Assembly: GCA_029573725.1 (NCBI GenBank)
Contig: JAKQDQ010000178.1
Coordinates: 124,001 to 188,000, forward strand
DNA: 64,000 nt
Reading direction: 5' to 3'
Origin: Verrucomicrobiota bacterium
GTDB taxonomy: Bacteria; Verrucomicrobiota; Verrucomicrobiia; Limisphaerales; JADLHS01
The notes beneath the pieces are model-generated. The model was not told the DNA's origin. It did not search any database and saw only the letters and a program-made list of their open reading frames with translations. The position numbers and the translations under genes were made by a program. This document shows, piece after piece, positions 38,401-45,868 of this stretch (the first letter of the stretch is position 1; the number at the start of each line of letters is the position of its first letter).

Positions 38401-38917
38401 ACTCCCCCTTGATGGGGACGACCAGCCGTTGTTCCGCCAGCAGCATGTCATTGCCCTGCTCGCCCCACACGGAGTGTTTGGGCGCGGGGCGGATGGGGAA
38501 GATGCCCGTCCTCCCGTTCACCTGCACCTTGAACTCCTGCGGTGCGCCGGTGGTGAAAATCAGGTCCAGCACCAGCTCGTAATTTGCGCTGGCAACATCC
38601 GCCAAATCGAACTTGATGACGTAGGGCCGTTCGGTGATCTGGCCGTCAAAGCCGGTCGCTCCTTCGTGTTGCCCGGCGAAATCCCGGCTCGGCGTGCTTT
38701 GTCCCACCGTGTACGTCAGTTCGGCGCGGCCACCCGGAGCGAACTCGATGCCGAGACCATCCGGCTGACCCAGGGACCAGACCGGCGCGGCGGCGCACGC
38801 GCCGGGCTGAAAGCCGCCGATTAACACAGCCCCTCCGAGGAGCCCCGCCAAAACGCGCCGTCGAACCTGCAGCCGGCGGCCGTGCTGAATGAACAGGGAA
38901 CGGATCATGACCTTCAA
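35417..38917 (-). CDS. Large secreted glycoside hydrolase family 38-type protein
   Basis: 1166 residues with an Arg-rich signal peptide (VRRRVLAGLLGGAVLIGG). Residues about 50-170 resemble the beta-sandwich carbohydrate-binding domain of rhamnogalacturonan lyases (FKVQVNGRTGIFPI). From about 290 a GH38-type (beta/alpha) barrel starts with VFCPKVHNDVGYTDLQ, in place of the usual 'HTHWD'. It continues with SHSWFLPTLFRDAGIRGF, WWEGMNGERIFMWY and YNEHTWGAHNS, the last being a typical alpha-mannosidase segment. The remainder is the GH38 C-terminal beta domain. It probably cleaves alpha-mannosides or related linkages; the altered first metal-site motif (HND) deserves attention. It overlaps the upstream EF-hand gene by 4 bp. 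Confidence 0.8.
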   Translation of the reverse strand: MKVMIRSLFIQHGRRLQVRRRVLAGLLGGAVLIGGFQPGACAAAPVWSLGQPDGLGIEFAPGGRAELTYTVGQSTPSRDFAGQHEGATGFDGQITERPYVIKFDLADVASANYELVLDLIFTTGAPQEFKVQVNGRTGIFPIRPAPKHSVWGEQGNDMLLAEQRLVVPIKGEWLRTQGNQLTLIPLGVGNLAYDALTFQAVAQPPDLSPRLEPTIFFKKRDGQLAELCHVVVPFQTPFTNGTAKLQLGKRVFECALASPCDFGMLTGPVLVPASVPAGTARLTVALDGRQQEAACSFQPAKQWRVFVCPKVHNDVGYTDLQPHVNELDNRNSDQVLNILREFPFYKFNFETAWLVDNFLDCRTAPYQKEFYTRLKQQRLGVNALYLNLMTGICSGEELYRAMYFTHRLHRERDGNFDFACITDAPSHSWFLPTLFRDAGIRGFSNGANQTRAPILHHSRLNEDSPYWWEGMNGERIFMWYARSYVQLKRLVGPGWGRDVSSVAYLKSSVPQFLVRYARADYAPDAVMIYGAYVDNAAIPDTGDADTIAAWNREFEFPKLIVATDCEYFSYVQRHFADRLPVYRGDCGAYWEDGVGSTAQATALNRQTQQILPVAETAAALASLFEPRNRYPAEDFWAAWRNVMFYNEHTWGAHNSISQPGRQFVERQWEIKESYATRANLDARTLLARANNRLAQVIEVDGSSIIAFNWQNRARTAVIETELNSNEQLVDLADDRIIPMDIYAEQDGWRKVRFLAQEVPALGYKAYGIRGWQANAHRPNVSATGDTLENAFYRLVVDRRTGGLRSLFDKQANRELLDPQAAYKLNEYLYVSGGENSQILNCNFGTPPASLTIHEPEGVTDVKLQRTPLGQRLLVQTKSKHTPRVQSEYLLYDELKRVDMVNTIEKVATRDKEAVYFAFPFAASHPALEYQIQNGWVRPNEDQMPGACREWFTPQNLVHVRDGDFSVAWSTVDAPLVTLTDINRGLWLAHLPINNGHVYSYALNNYWFTNYRAQQGGTFVFRYALTSGRGLNREALARFDEDTRTPVLGYPHLSSFSAAISQAGRPLPARGGSFFTLDAANLEIVMLKAAEDGDGFILRVREVAGRTGEAKVHSKAFRLQSAWLCNGVEENKQKLTVRDGAVRVPYQPNAFTTIRMKAAPPAPRAAR

Positions 38918-39588
38918 GGGTGCTGCGGGCGGTGTGTCGCCGCCTGCTTTGGGGGTGGTGGACCGGAGGGTTTGCCGTTGCCGGGTTTGAAGGTGGCCTG
39001 TTTGGAACGCGCATCCAGTTGTCGCAACTGCGGCGTCCCGTGATTGATGAATTTCACCTGCGTCAGATGCGACGACCCCAGAATTTCGGGCAACTTGGAT
39101 TGCAGCGTGATCGTGGCCTCCCGGGCCAGGACCCGATAGTGGGCGCGCAGGGTGGCATGATGTCCGTCCAGTTCGGGAAAAATGCCGGAGGTTTCCGCCG
39201 CCACCGGTTTGCCGTCCACGCTCAACGTCAGATGTTCCAGCAATTGTCGGGCAATCTTTCCACCGTGCACCGCGACTTCCGCCGGGTCAAGCCGTCCATT
39301 TCTGTTCGTGTCCACCGCGCTGAAATCGGCCATTTCAAACGGATTAAAATTCAAATCCAGATGCACGTAATCATCGTTCACCACCACTGAAAGATAACTG
39401 ATGGGCAACTGATGTGCGCGGCTGGAGACCACCTGCCCGAGCCATCCCAGACCCAGCAACCCAAGCCCAAGATATTGCCGGAATCGGCAGCGAAAGCGCC
39501 GGATTCCGCTGTGTCCCGGAGCGGCAGCGGGCGCTGTTGCCCCGGGAGCATCCATGGGGTTCGTCGGATCTGACGGTTGTCTTGTCAT
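38914..39588 (-). CDS. Exported EF-hand protein with HupE/UreJ-like N-terminal domain
   Basis: 224 residues from ATG 39588. A hydrophobic helix (YLGLGLLGLGWLGQVVSS) precedes AHQLPISYLSVVVNDDYVHL, the opening seen in the extracytoplasmic domain of HupE/UreJ_2-like proteins. A canonical EF-hand loop DTNRNGRLDPAE follows (about 106-117), so calcium binding is likely. The C-terminus is a basic, Pro-rich tail with no membrane helices, so it is not a full HupE-type protein. Its TGA overlaps the GH38 ATG (4 bp), making it the first gene of a translationally coupled operon. Function unknown. Confidence 0.65.
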   Translation of the reverse strand: MTRQPSDPTNPMDAPGATAPAAAPGHSGIRRFRCRFRQYLGLGLLGLGWLGQVVSSRAHQLPISYLSVVVNDDYVHLDLNFNPFEMADFSAVDTNRNGRLDPAEVAVHGGKIARQLLEHLTLSVDGKPVAAETSGIFPELDGHHATLRAHYRVLAREATITLQSKLPEILGSSHLTQVKFINHGTPQLRQLDARSKQATFKPGNGKPSGPPPPKQAATHRPQHP

Positions 39589-39899
39589 GCTGATGTACGC
39601 TTTCCGACGGCGCACCGCGCCGGGTCGTCTCCTGACCCAACACTTCGCCGGCACGAACTGCACCGGCCCCTCGCCGTCCGGTCCACCCCACCGGGCGGTT
39701 TGCCGGCGGGCAATGCCCGGACCATTTCAGTCAAAATCCGCTGCGAGTGCAACAACCTTCACGGCCGTGCCGCCCGGGCGGAGCAGGGGACTGCTGCCGC
39801 CGTCCGCCAACCAAATCGCGTCCACCGGCGCGTCTGCGGCAGCAGCCATCGGGCTGGGTCCCGTTGGCGGGCCACGGCGGTGCGCGCTCCCGGCACTGG
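39589..39899. other. 311-bp gap between HpnG-like and EF-hand genes
   Basis: No firm gene. A 40-codon minus-strand frame at 39727-39849 has natural-looking composition (DAIWLADGGSSPLLRPGGTA), but no family is recognised and no ribosome-binding site is apparent. Confidence 0.35.
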
Positions 39900-40559
39900 T
39901 CAAACCACCTGCATCAACACCGCCGCCAGCCGCATCGCGGCCCGCTTCGTTTTTGCCTGCAATTGCAACAGCGCCGGAATCACGCCGGGCGATTTGAGGA
40001 CCGCCCACACCAGCCGGCCATAGTGGAGACGGTGATCCGGGTGGGAAAGCTGGTTGAAGTCCAGCGGCAGCTCTTCGTCCGCAGGGTCGGAAATCACCCG
40101 CACCGTGGCGCAGGGGATTTGCCGTTCCCGACAGATGGAATGAATTTCCGCCGACTCCATCTCGACGGCATCCGCGCGGGTCGCCGCATAGAGACCCTGT
40201 TTTTCCGCGCGGGTTATGGCGATCCGGTCCGCACACGTGAATGTGGCGGGCACCGCCCCGGTTGCGGCCAGAAGCCCGGTCAGTTCCGCATCCGACGTGT
40301 GGAACAGCACTTGACCGGTCGCAAACCCGGGATTGAGGCCGCCGGCAAATCCACAAGTGAAAACCCGCCGCGGCCGCGTGGCTCGCAAAACCGCGAGCAG
40401 GCGCTGTCGTGAATTCCGACGGCCCATGCCGGTAACCAGCAGGATCGTCCCCACGCGGGCGCCCAGTCGCTTCCGGAAGGGGGCGGCTTCTTCCTTCAGG
40501 GCGAAACACACGAGGGTGGGGCCGGTTGCAGTCCGGTCGCGGCCGTCCGAATGGTTCAT
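39900..40559 (-). CDS. HpnG-like nucleoside phosphorylase
   Basis: 219 residues of the PNP/MTA-SAH nucleosidase superfamily. Seen: the glycine-rich TCGFAGGLNPGF, the purine/ribose contact segment DAVEMESAEIHSICRE and VRVISDPADEELPLDF, whose 'DPAD..LP' form is characteristic of the hopanoid-associated phosphorylase HpnG. HpnG removes adenine from adenosylhopane to give ribosylhopane, the step after HpnH. An HpnH-like gene lies 11 kb away. A generic 5'-methylthioadenosine/SAH nucleosidase role is the main alternative. Its start overlaps the stop of the upstream exonuclease gene by 4 bp (ATGA). Confidence 0.75.
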   Translation of the reverse strand: MNHSDGRDRTATGPTLVCFALKEEAAPFRKRLGARVGTILLVTGMGRRNSRQRLLAVLRATRPRRVFTCGFAGGLNPGFATGQVLFHTSDAELTGLLAATGAVPATFTCADRIAITRAEKQGLYAATRADAVEMESAEIHSICRERQIPCATVRVISDPADEELPLDFNQLSHPDHRLHYGRLVWAVLKSPGVIPALLQLQAKTKRAAMRLAAVLMQVV

Positions 40560-41275
40560 TTAATGCCGGCCAGTCGCTCCTTCCAGATGCGGTAGAGCTC
40601 CACCGTGGCGCGCACGTCCCGCAGGCAGTACTCGGCAATTTCGCGGAATTGGCCCGCCTGGATCAGTTGCGTGACATCCATGCCGGTGATGCCCTGGGCC
40701 TTGGGGGATTCCACGCCAAAGGCCTTGCAGTAAAAATCGAGATTGAATTTTCGCGCCGCCCCGTCACGGCCGCTCACGCCATAAAACGTCAATTGTTCGG
40801 CCAGATCACAATGCGGTTCAGTGGCGTAACGGTAGCCCAGCCAGTTCTTTTTGCTGATGGGCACGTTCAACACGGCCGAACGCAGATAAAGGAAGGGCAC
40901 ATCAAAACCGCGGCCGTTGAACGTGACAATTTCGTCATAATGCTTCACCACATCCCAGAAGGCGGTGAGCAGTTCCACCTCGTCGGCACAAGGCATGAAT
41001 TCAACCGGGCCGCCCTCCGCGGCGTCCTCCTCATAGTCGTCCGCGGTGTATAGCACCTGGCCGCGCAGGGAATCGGCATTCAACATGGCGACGCACACGA
41101 TCTGGCCGGTGAACGGCCAGAGCGCGAACATCCGTTGCAACTCGGCGCGTCTGGTTTCGCGTTCCGTTTCGGTGGGCAGCCGTTCCGCTTCGCGCAACAG
41201 GTATTCCCGTTGCACTTCATCGAAGTACTCGAGGGGCTGTGCTGAAGTTTCAATGTCGAAAACCAGTCGGGCCAT
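40556..41275 (-). CDS. PolB-type 3'-5' exonuclease domain protein
   Basis: 239 residues from ATG 41275; an upstream frame would run through a large inverted repeat and is rejected. The three exonuclease motifs of the DnaQ/PolB fold are visible: Exo I VFDIETS, Exo II VTFNGRGFDVPFL and Exo III EYCLRDVRATVELY. The set matches the 'predicted 3'-5' exonuclease related to PolB' family, which stands alone without a polymerase. A role in DNA repair or RNA trimming is inferred. It is coupled by a 4-bp overlap to the HpnG-like gene. Confidence 0.88.
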   Translation of the reverse strand: MARLVFDIETSAQPLEYFDEVQREYLLREAERLPTETERETRRAELQRMFALWPFTGQIVCVAMLNADSLRGQVLYTADDYEEDAAEGGPVEFMPCADEVELLTAFWDVVKHYDEIVTFNGRGFDVPFLYLRSAVLNVPISKKNWLGYRYATEPHCDLAEQLTFYGVSGRDGAARKFNLDFYCKAFGVESPKAQGITGMDVTQLIQAGQFREIAEYCLRDVRATVELYRIWKERLAGIK

Positions 41276-41301
41276 GATGGGCAGGGGGGCTGGGGAGATG
41301 G

Positions 41302-41349
41302 AACCAGGATGGAAAACCGGGTTCATACAGCGGGTTTTCCATCCCGGTT
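41302..41349. repeat. 19-bp near-perfect inverted repeat (hairpin)
   Basis: The arm at 41302-41320 pairs with the arm at 41331-41349 over 19 positions with two mismatches, around a 10-nt loop. On the minus strand it lies 11 bp after the stop of the lysine-rich micro-ORF and before the exonuclease gene. No U-tract follows on that strand, so it is not a standard intrinsic terminator; it may act as a factor-independent pause or a stabiliser. Confidence 0.6.
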
Positions 41350-41359
41350 GCTTAGCAAG

Positions 41360-41404
41360 TTACTTTTTCTTCTTCGCTGCTTTCTTCTTCTTCTTGGCGG
41401 CCAC
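41360..41404 (-). CDS. Lysine-rich micro-ORF (14 aa or longer)
   Basis: GTG at 41404 begins a 14-codon frame (MAAKKKKKAAKKKK, then stop). It is preceded by CGGAGGTG with a 6-nt spacer, one of the best Shine-Dalgarno matches in the window. The same frame stays open upstream to a stop at 41528-41530, so a 53-residue version starting at TTG 41518 and ending in this Lys/Ala tail is possible. That upstream part has markedly AT-rich codons (AGA, GTA, CTA, ACA) unlike its neighbours. Lys/Ala tails of this kind occur in histone-H1-like and nucleic-acid-binding proteins. Whether the 14-residue peptide or the longer form is made cannot be decided from sequence. Confidence 0.35.
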   Translation of the reverse strand: MAAKKKKKAAKKKK

Positions 41405-41588
41405 GCGTCTCACCTCCGATCCGATACGGGTTGTTTTTAGTTCGGTGTTCTCAGGCAAAATTTTGGGTACATCTCTGGAACAAATTGGTTTGTATGTGAA
41501 AGTAGGAGTCCAACGCAAATGTTTTTTTTACTTTCCACGCCTCGCCCGTTTCGGCGCGCGCTCGACTTGAAAAGAAAATTCCGGTGAA

Positions 41589-42728
41589 ATGTCAGCGATG
41601 CCAGTGACATCACCGCAACAATTCATCCGGCCGCTCGTCAAACGATTGCACGCTTATGTGCCGGGCGAACAACCCCAAATCCCGGATCTCGTCAAACTCA
41701 ACACCAATGAAAATCCCTATCCTCCCGCAAGGCCGGTGCTCAGATTGACCCGCGCCGCCGTGGATGGCCGTCTGCGGCTTTATCCCGATCCGACCGCCGC
41801 GCGGCTTCGCGCCAGGCTGGCCAGGCTGCATCGGTGCCGGCCGGAAAACATCCTCATCGGCAACGGCTCGGATGAAGTGCTGGCGCTGGCGGTGCGCGCC
41901 TTCGTCGAACCGGCGTCGCGCCGATCCCGCAAGCCGCAGGTGAAATCCCTGGTGCAATACTTTACTCCGAGCTATTCGCTTTATCCGGTGCTGGCGGAGG
42001 CGCACGGCGCGGCCCATAACCCCGTGCCGTTGCCCCCGGATTTCGATCTGCCCGGACTGGGCACGCTGCGCCGCGGGCGCCGCTGGCGGTTCAACGCGGC
42101 GCTCACCTTCGTCACCACCCCCCATGCTCCCAGCGGACGCGGCTACGCGACGCGCACTCTGGAACAATTTTGCCGCGCCCAACAAGGCCTCCTGGTACTG
42201 GACGAGGCCTACGTGGATTTCGCCGCCGAACATGCGCTGGAACTCGCGTTGCGTTATCCGCATGTCCTTGTCGCCCGCACGTTTTCCAAGGCCTATTCGC
42301 TGTGCTTTCAACGGGTTGGCTACATGGTCGGTCATGCGGAATTGATCGCCGCCTTGCACAAGATCCGCGACAGCTACAACGTGAACGGTCTGGGTCAGAT
42401 TGCCGCCGAGGCCACCCTGGACCATCTGCCGTATTATCGCGCAAATTTCCGCCGCATTATCGCCACCCGCGAAAAATTGAGCCGTGATCTGACCCGGCTC
42501 GGCTTCCGCGTATTGCCGAGCCAGACCAACTTCCTTCTCGTCCAGCCGCCCCGCTACCCGGCGGAGGACTGGCTCAAACGGCTGCGGGATCGAAAAGTTC
42601 TCGTGCGCTGGTTCCGCACCCCGGACGTGAGCCGTTATCTGCGCATCACGATCGGCACGGCATCCGAGGCGGCAATATTGGTCCGGGCCGCGCGGGCGGT
42701 GCTGGCGGGCCACAGTTCGCCTGGTTGA
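41589..42728 (+). CDS. hisC: Histidinol-phosphate aminotransferase-like enzyme
   Basis: 379 residues, fold-type I PLP aminotransferase. Early VKLNTNENPYPP is diagnostic for HisC, the PLP lysine is in ARTFSKAYSL (about Lys234), and the phosphate-binding LDEAYVDFA and C-terminal LRITIGTASE match. HisC converts imidazole-acetol phosphate to histidinol phosphate in histidine synthesis. The motif normally read as NPNNPTG or NPNAPTG is TPHAPSG here, changing conserved residues near the PLP. No other his genes are adjacent. The ATG at 41598 is an alternative start. Confidence 0.88.
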   Translation: MSAMPVTSPQQFIRPLVKRLHAYVPGEQPQIPDLVKLNTNENPYPPARPVLRLTRAAVDGRLRLYPDPTAARLRARLARLHRCRPENILIGNGSDEVLALAVRAFVEPASRRSRKPQVKSLVQYFTPSYSLYPVLAEAHGAAHNPVPLPPDFDLPGLGTLRRGRRWRFNAALTFVTTPHAPSGRGYATRTLEQFCRAQQGLLVLDEAYVDFAAEHALELALRYPHVLVARTFSKAYSLCFQRVGYMVGHAELIAALHKIRDSYNVNGLGQIAAEATLDHLPYYRANFRRIIATREKLSRDLTRLGFRVLPSQTNFLLVQPPRYPAEDWLKRLRDRKVLVRWFRTPDVSRYLRITIGTASEAAILVRAARAVLAGHSSPG

Positions 42729-42926
42729 TTCACACACACGCGTGTCCGTTTTCGGTCCACGCGGCGTCCCGCGCGGGAGTCGGCGCAGCCGGCGGCGACA
42801 AGGCACTTCTTTTGCTGGAATTTCCCGAGGGCGAAGCATTTTCCACCGGAGCTGCCCACGTGTCGTTGCGTCCGCCGCTCCGGAGGCCGCTCGGTTTCGT
42901 CCCAACACGCACAGGCAATCCAAGTT

Positions 42927-43448
42927 ATGAACAAGCACGACCAGGCTGACCAGGAAACCGCCAGGATTCCGGCCGACACTTCGCCTCCGGGAGAGGGAAC
43001 AACCGGCGGCGAATCGCCGTCCGCCCACAGGCCCTGGTATCGGAACGCCGAATTGCTGTATGGCGGGGCAACGGTGCTGGGCGTCCTGGCTGTTTTTTTC
43101 TGGGTGGTGGGCCGACTCAACAACAATCCGCTGCCCGTGGATGCACGACCGCTGACGCCGCCAGTGGCGCCGCCGCCCGCCGTTGCGCCCCCGCCGAGCA
43201 TCATCGAGCATCCGGACGAACCGGACACCAACAGTTATCCGGTCATGGCCGTTGCCGTGCCGGGACCGCAATTCAAGCTGCAGGGCATCTTTTACCACCC
43301 GCAAAATCCATCGGTGATTCTGGACGGACGCACGGTCTTCCCGGGGGATCGGGTCGCCGGCGGCTTCCGCGTCGGCATCATTACGTCCACGAATGTCACG
43401 CTGGTCAGCCCCACGGCGACGAATGTTTTGAGTTTGTCGGGCCGCTGA
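42927..43448 (+). CDS. Single-pass membrane protein with PulC/GspC-like C-terminal domain
   Basis: 173 residues. An N-terminal cytoplasmic tail is followed by one membrane helix (YGGATVLGVLAVFFWVVG, about 46-63), a Pro-rich linker (PPVAPPPAVAPPPS) and a small beta domain. This starts with FKLQGIFYHPQNPSVILDG and continues with VFPGDRVAGGFRV, the pattern of type II secretion GspC/PulC homology regions and similar assembly proteins. It may help assemble an envelope machine; no other secretion genes are nearby. The next gene begins 24 bp downstream. Confidence 0.65.
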   Translation: MNKHDQADQETARIPADTSPPGEGTTGGESPSAHRPWYRNAELLYGGATVLGVLAVFFWVVGRLNNNPLPVDARPLTPPVAPPPAVAPPPSIIEHPDEPDTNSYPVMAVAVPGPQFKLQGIFYHPQNPSVILDGRTVFPGDRVAGGFRVGIITSTNVTLVSPTATNVLSLSGR

Positions 43449-43472
43449 TTTCCCGGCACTCTGCGCGCCGCA

Positions 43473-44162
43473 ATGATCGCCACCTTACGGGAGTATTTGG
43501 GGAAATCGCCCGAACACGCGCGGTTCCTGCCATTCGCCATCTGGGTCGGCATCACGGCGCTGGGCATCGGAGGTGGCGACATGAAATTCTGGTCCTACGC
43601 CATCAAAGTGTTTGTCGGCCTCTGGGTGGTGTGGGAGATGCGCCGGTTCGTGCCGGAAATCCGCTGGACGTTCAGCTGGCCGGCGGTGGCGATGGGGCTG
43701 CTGGTCTTTGGTCTGTGGGTGGGGCTGGACCCGTTTTATCCCAAGAACCACTTGTTGATGCAGGACACTCCGGAGAGCATCTGGAATCCGTTCGCGCGTT
43801 TCGGCGACACCTCCGTGATGGCGTGGGGACTGATTGTCATTCGCATTTTTGGCATGACCGTGCTCGTGCCTCCCATTGAAGAGGCCTTTTATCGCTCCCT
43901 CGTTTATCGCTACCTGATCAAGTACGATTTCACCCGGGTGGCGCTGAATCATTTTGACGGACTGGCGATGGTGATGTGTGCGGTGCTGTTTGGTTTCATG
44001 CACTTTCAATGGTTGCCGGGAATTCTTTGCGGGCTGGCGTACCAATGGCTGGTGCTTCGTCGCGGTCATCTCGGCGACGCGATCACCGCTCACGCCATCA
44101 CCAACTTTTTGCTTGGAGTGTACGTGGTGTGGCAGGGAGGCGAAGCCTGGAAATTTTTCTAA
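43473..44162 (+). CDS. CAAX prenyl protease-related membrane protein (CPBP family)
   Basis: 229 residues, about six helices. The CPBP metal motif EEAFYR (in PPIEEAFYRSLVYR) and the two histidine motifs GFMHFQW and AHAITNF are present. The overall form matches the 'CAAX prenyl protease-related' proteins that travel with exosortase/PEP-CTERM systems, suggesting that such a sorting system exists elsewhere in the genome. It is a predicted glutamate-type intramembrane protease. It follows the PulC-like gene by 24 bp, so they may form an operon. Confidence 0.85.
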   Translation: MIATLREYLGKSPEHARFLPFAIWVGITALGIGGGDMKFWSYAIKVFVGLWVVWEMRRFVPEIRWTFSWPAVAMGLLVFGLWVGLDPFYPKNHLLMQDTPESIWNPFARFGDTSVMAWGLIVIRIFGMTVLVPPIEEAFYRSLVYRYLIKYDFTRVALNHFDGLAMVMCAVLFGFMHFQWLPGILCGLAYQWLVLRRGHLGDAITAHAITNFLLGVYVVWQGGEAWKFF

Positions 44163-44176
44163 TCGCGCCGCCGGGA

Positions 44177-44205
44177 TTGAGTCCGCCCCTTCCGTGCCCT
44201 AACTT
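44177..44205 (+). promoter_or_regulatory. Predicted promoter of the RluA-methyltransferase fusion gene
   Basis: TTGAGT at 44177-44182, a 17-base spacer, and TAACTT at 44200-44205. Five bases then lead to the GTG at 44211, the leaderless arrangement seen at several other genes in the window. Both boxes are imperfect. Confidence 0.35.
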
Positions 44206-44210
44206 CCGCG

Positions 44211-45866
44211 GTGTCAACAAGGCGTAATCCGCGCCGTGTCATGCTGCCAATCGCGTCAACCCCGCCGCCGTGCGTGCTGTTTGAGGACGAACATCTTCTC
44301 GTCGTGAACAAGCCCGCCGGCTGGAACACGCACGCGCCCGACCGCTTCGCGGGTGAAGGCATTTACGACTGGCTGAAACATCGCGAGCCACGCTGGGCAC
44401 ACCTGGCCATCGTCCAGCGGCTGGATGGTGCCACCAGCGGCGTGCTGGTTTTTGGGAAAACCGCGCTGGCCAACCGGTCCCTGACGGCACAATTCACGCA
44501 ACGCTCCGTGCGAAAGAAATACTTGTTGCTGACCGACCGTCAACCCGCGCAGACCCGGTTCACCGTTCACGCCAGAATCCTGCGCGCGGGCGACCACTAC
44601 ATCACCGCTCCCCACGGGTTGGCCGCGGAAACCCGCTTTACCGGGCAAGTGGACCCGCAATGGCTGAAACGGATCAGTCCGGGGCTGATCCGCCCCGCCC
44701 TGCCGCGCCTGCATGTGTTGATCGGCGAACCCTTGACGGGCCGCACGCATCAGATCCGCGTTCACGCCGCCGCCCGGGGCATCCCCATCCTGGGTGACAC
44801 GCGCTATGGCGGCACTCCGTTTCCGCGCCTGGCCCTGCACGCCGCCGAGCTGGGTTTGCTGCATCCCGCCACCCAACAGCCGCTCACGTTCACCGCGCCG
44901 GTGGATTTCCCGACCGACCCCGCCGCGGCACTGCGGGCAGCCTTCATCGCCCCGACGGAAAGCGACAGCTTCCGGCTGATCCACGGCGCCGGGGACGGCT
45001 GGCCCGGCTGCCATGTGGACCAGTTGGGCGCGTTTCAATTGTCCCAAAGCGAAGGGCAGCTGCCACTGCCATTGTCGCAGCGATTAGGATCGCGACGCTA
45101 CCATAAAACTCTGGTGCGGCACCTGCGCGGGACCGCGGGGCAACTGTCGCCCCAATGCATGGCCGGACCACCAGCCCCGGAGCGGTTCGCGATTCAGGAA
45201 AACAGGGTGAAGTTTGAATTGAGCTTTACCGAGGGGTACTCCGTGGGTCTGTTCCTGGATCAACGCGACAACCGGCGCCGCCTGCTTACCGGGCACATTG
45301 CCGCCGACTTTGCTCCGCTCACGGTCCCCGGCCGGACGACACCGCCCGAGATGTTGAATGCGTTTGCCTACACGTGCGCCTTTTCCGTGTGCGCAGCCCT
45401 GGCGGGGGCGCGCACGACCAGCCTGGATTTGTCAAAAAAATACCTCGCATGGGGCCGGCGCAATTTTGTGCTGAATGGCCTCCACCCCGAGCCACATGAA
45501 TTCGTGTACGGCGACGCGTTTGATTGGCTGCGGCGCTGGGCCCGACGCGGACGGACGTTTGAGGTGGTGGTGCTTGATCCGCCGACGTTTTCCCAATCGA
45601 AAGCCCACGGCGTTTTCCGGGCGGAAAAGGATTACGGCGAACTGGTGGCCGCCGCGTTGCCGGTTTTAGCGCGCGGTGGCGTCTTGCTGGCCTCAACGAA
45701 TGCCGCGCGACTGGAGCCGCAAAAATTTCTCGACCAGATTGCAGGCGCGATTCGCGCAGCGCGGCGCAAGGTCGCGCAACAGCATTATGTGCCCCAGCCG
45801 CCGGATTTCCCGATCTGCCGCGCGGAGCCGGCCTATTTGAAAACCGTGTGGCTGCGCGTGGAATGA
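44211..45866 (+). CDS. RluA-type pseudouridine synthase fused to an RlmI-like methyltransferase
   Basis: 551 residues in one frame. Residues about 20-245 are an RluA-family pseudouridine synthase: LLVVNKPAGWNTHA, the catalytic AIVQRLDGATSGVLVFGKT (Asp in RLD) and GRTHQIRVHAAARGIPILGD. Residues about 330-551 are a class I methyltransferase of the RlmI/RlmK kind: GLFLDQRDNRR, LNAFAYTCAFSVCAALAGA and VVVLDPPTFSQSK. The linker of about 80 residues resembles a degenerate OB or PUA-like segment. The protein could pseudouridylate and methylate rRNA at neighbouring sites; this is inference. GTG 44211 is chosen for its promoter fit; ATG 44241 is the alternative. It converges on the vWA-like gene with a 2-bp gap. 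Confidence 0.88.
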   Translation: MSTRRNPRRVMLPIASTPPPCVLFEDEHLLVVNKPAGWNTHAPDRFAGEGIYDWLKHREPRWAHLAIVQRLDGATSGVLVFGKTALANRSLTAQFTQRSVRKKYLLLTDRQPAQTRFTVHARILRAGDHYITAPHGLAAETRFTGQVDPQWLKRISPGLIRPALPRLHVLIGEPLTGRTHQIRVHAAARGIPILGDTRYGGTPFPRLALHAAELGLLHPATQQPLTFTAPVDFPTDPAAALRAAFIAPTESDSFRLIHGAGDGWPGCHVDQLGAFQLSQSEGQLPLPLSQRLGSRRYHKTLVRHLRGTAGQLSPQCMAGPPAPERFAIQENRVKFELSFTEGYSVGLFLDQRDNRRRLLTGHIAADFAPLTVPGRTTPPEMLNAFAYTCAFSVCAALAGARTTSLDLSKKYLAWGRRNFVLNGLHPEPHEFVYGDAFDWLRRWARRGRTFEVVVLDPPTFSQSKAHGVFRAEKDYGELVAAALPVLARGGVLLASTNAARLEPQKFLDQIAGAIRAARRKVAQQHYVPQPPDFPICRAEPAYLKTVWLRVE

Positions 45867-45868
45867 GG

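Noticed and set aside
41313-41570. Plus-strand frame containing YFFFFAAFFFFLAA
   Set aside because: The Phe runs are the reverse reading of the lysine codons in the minus-strand micro-ORF.
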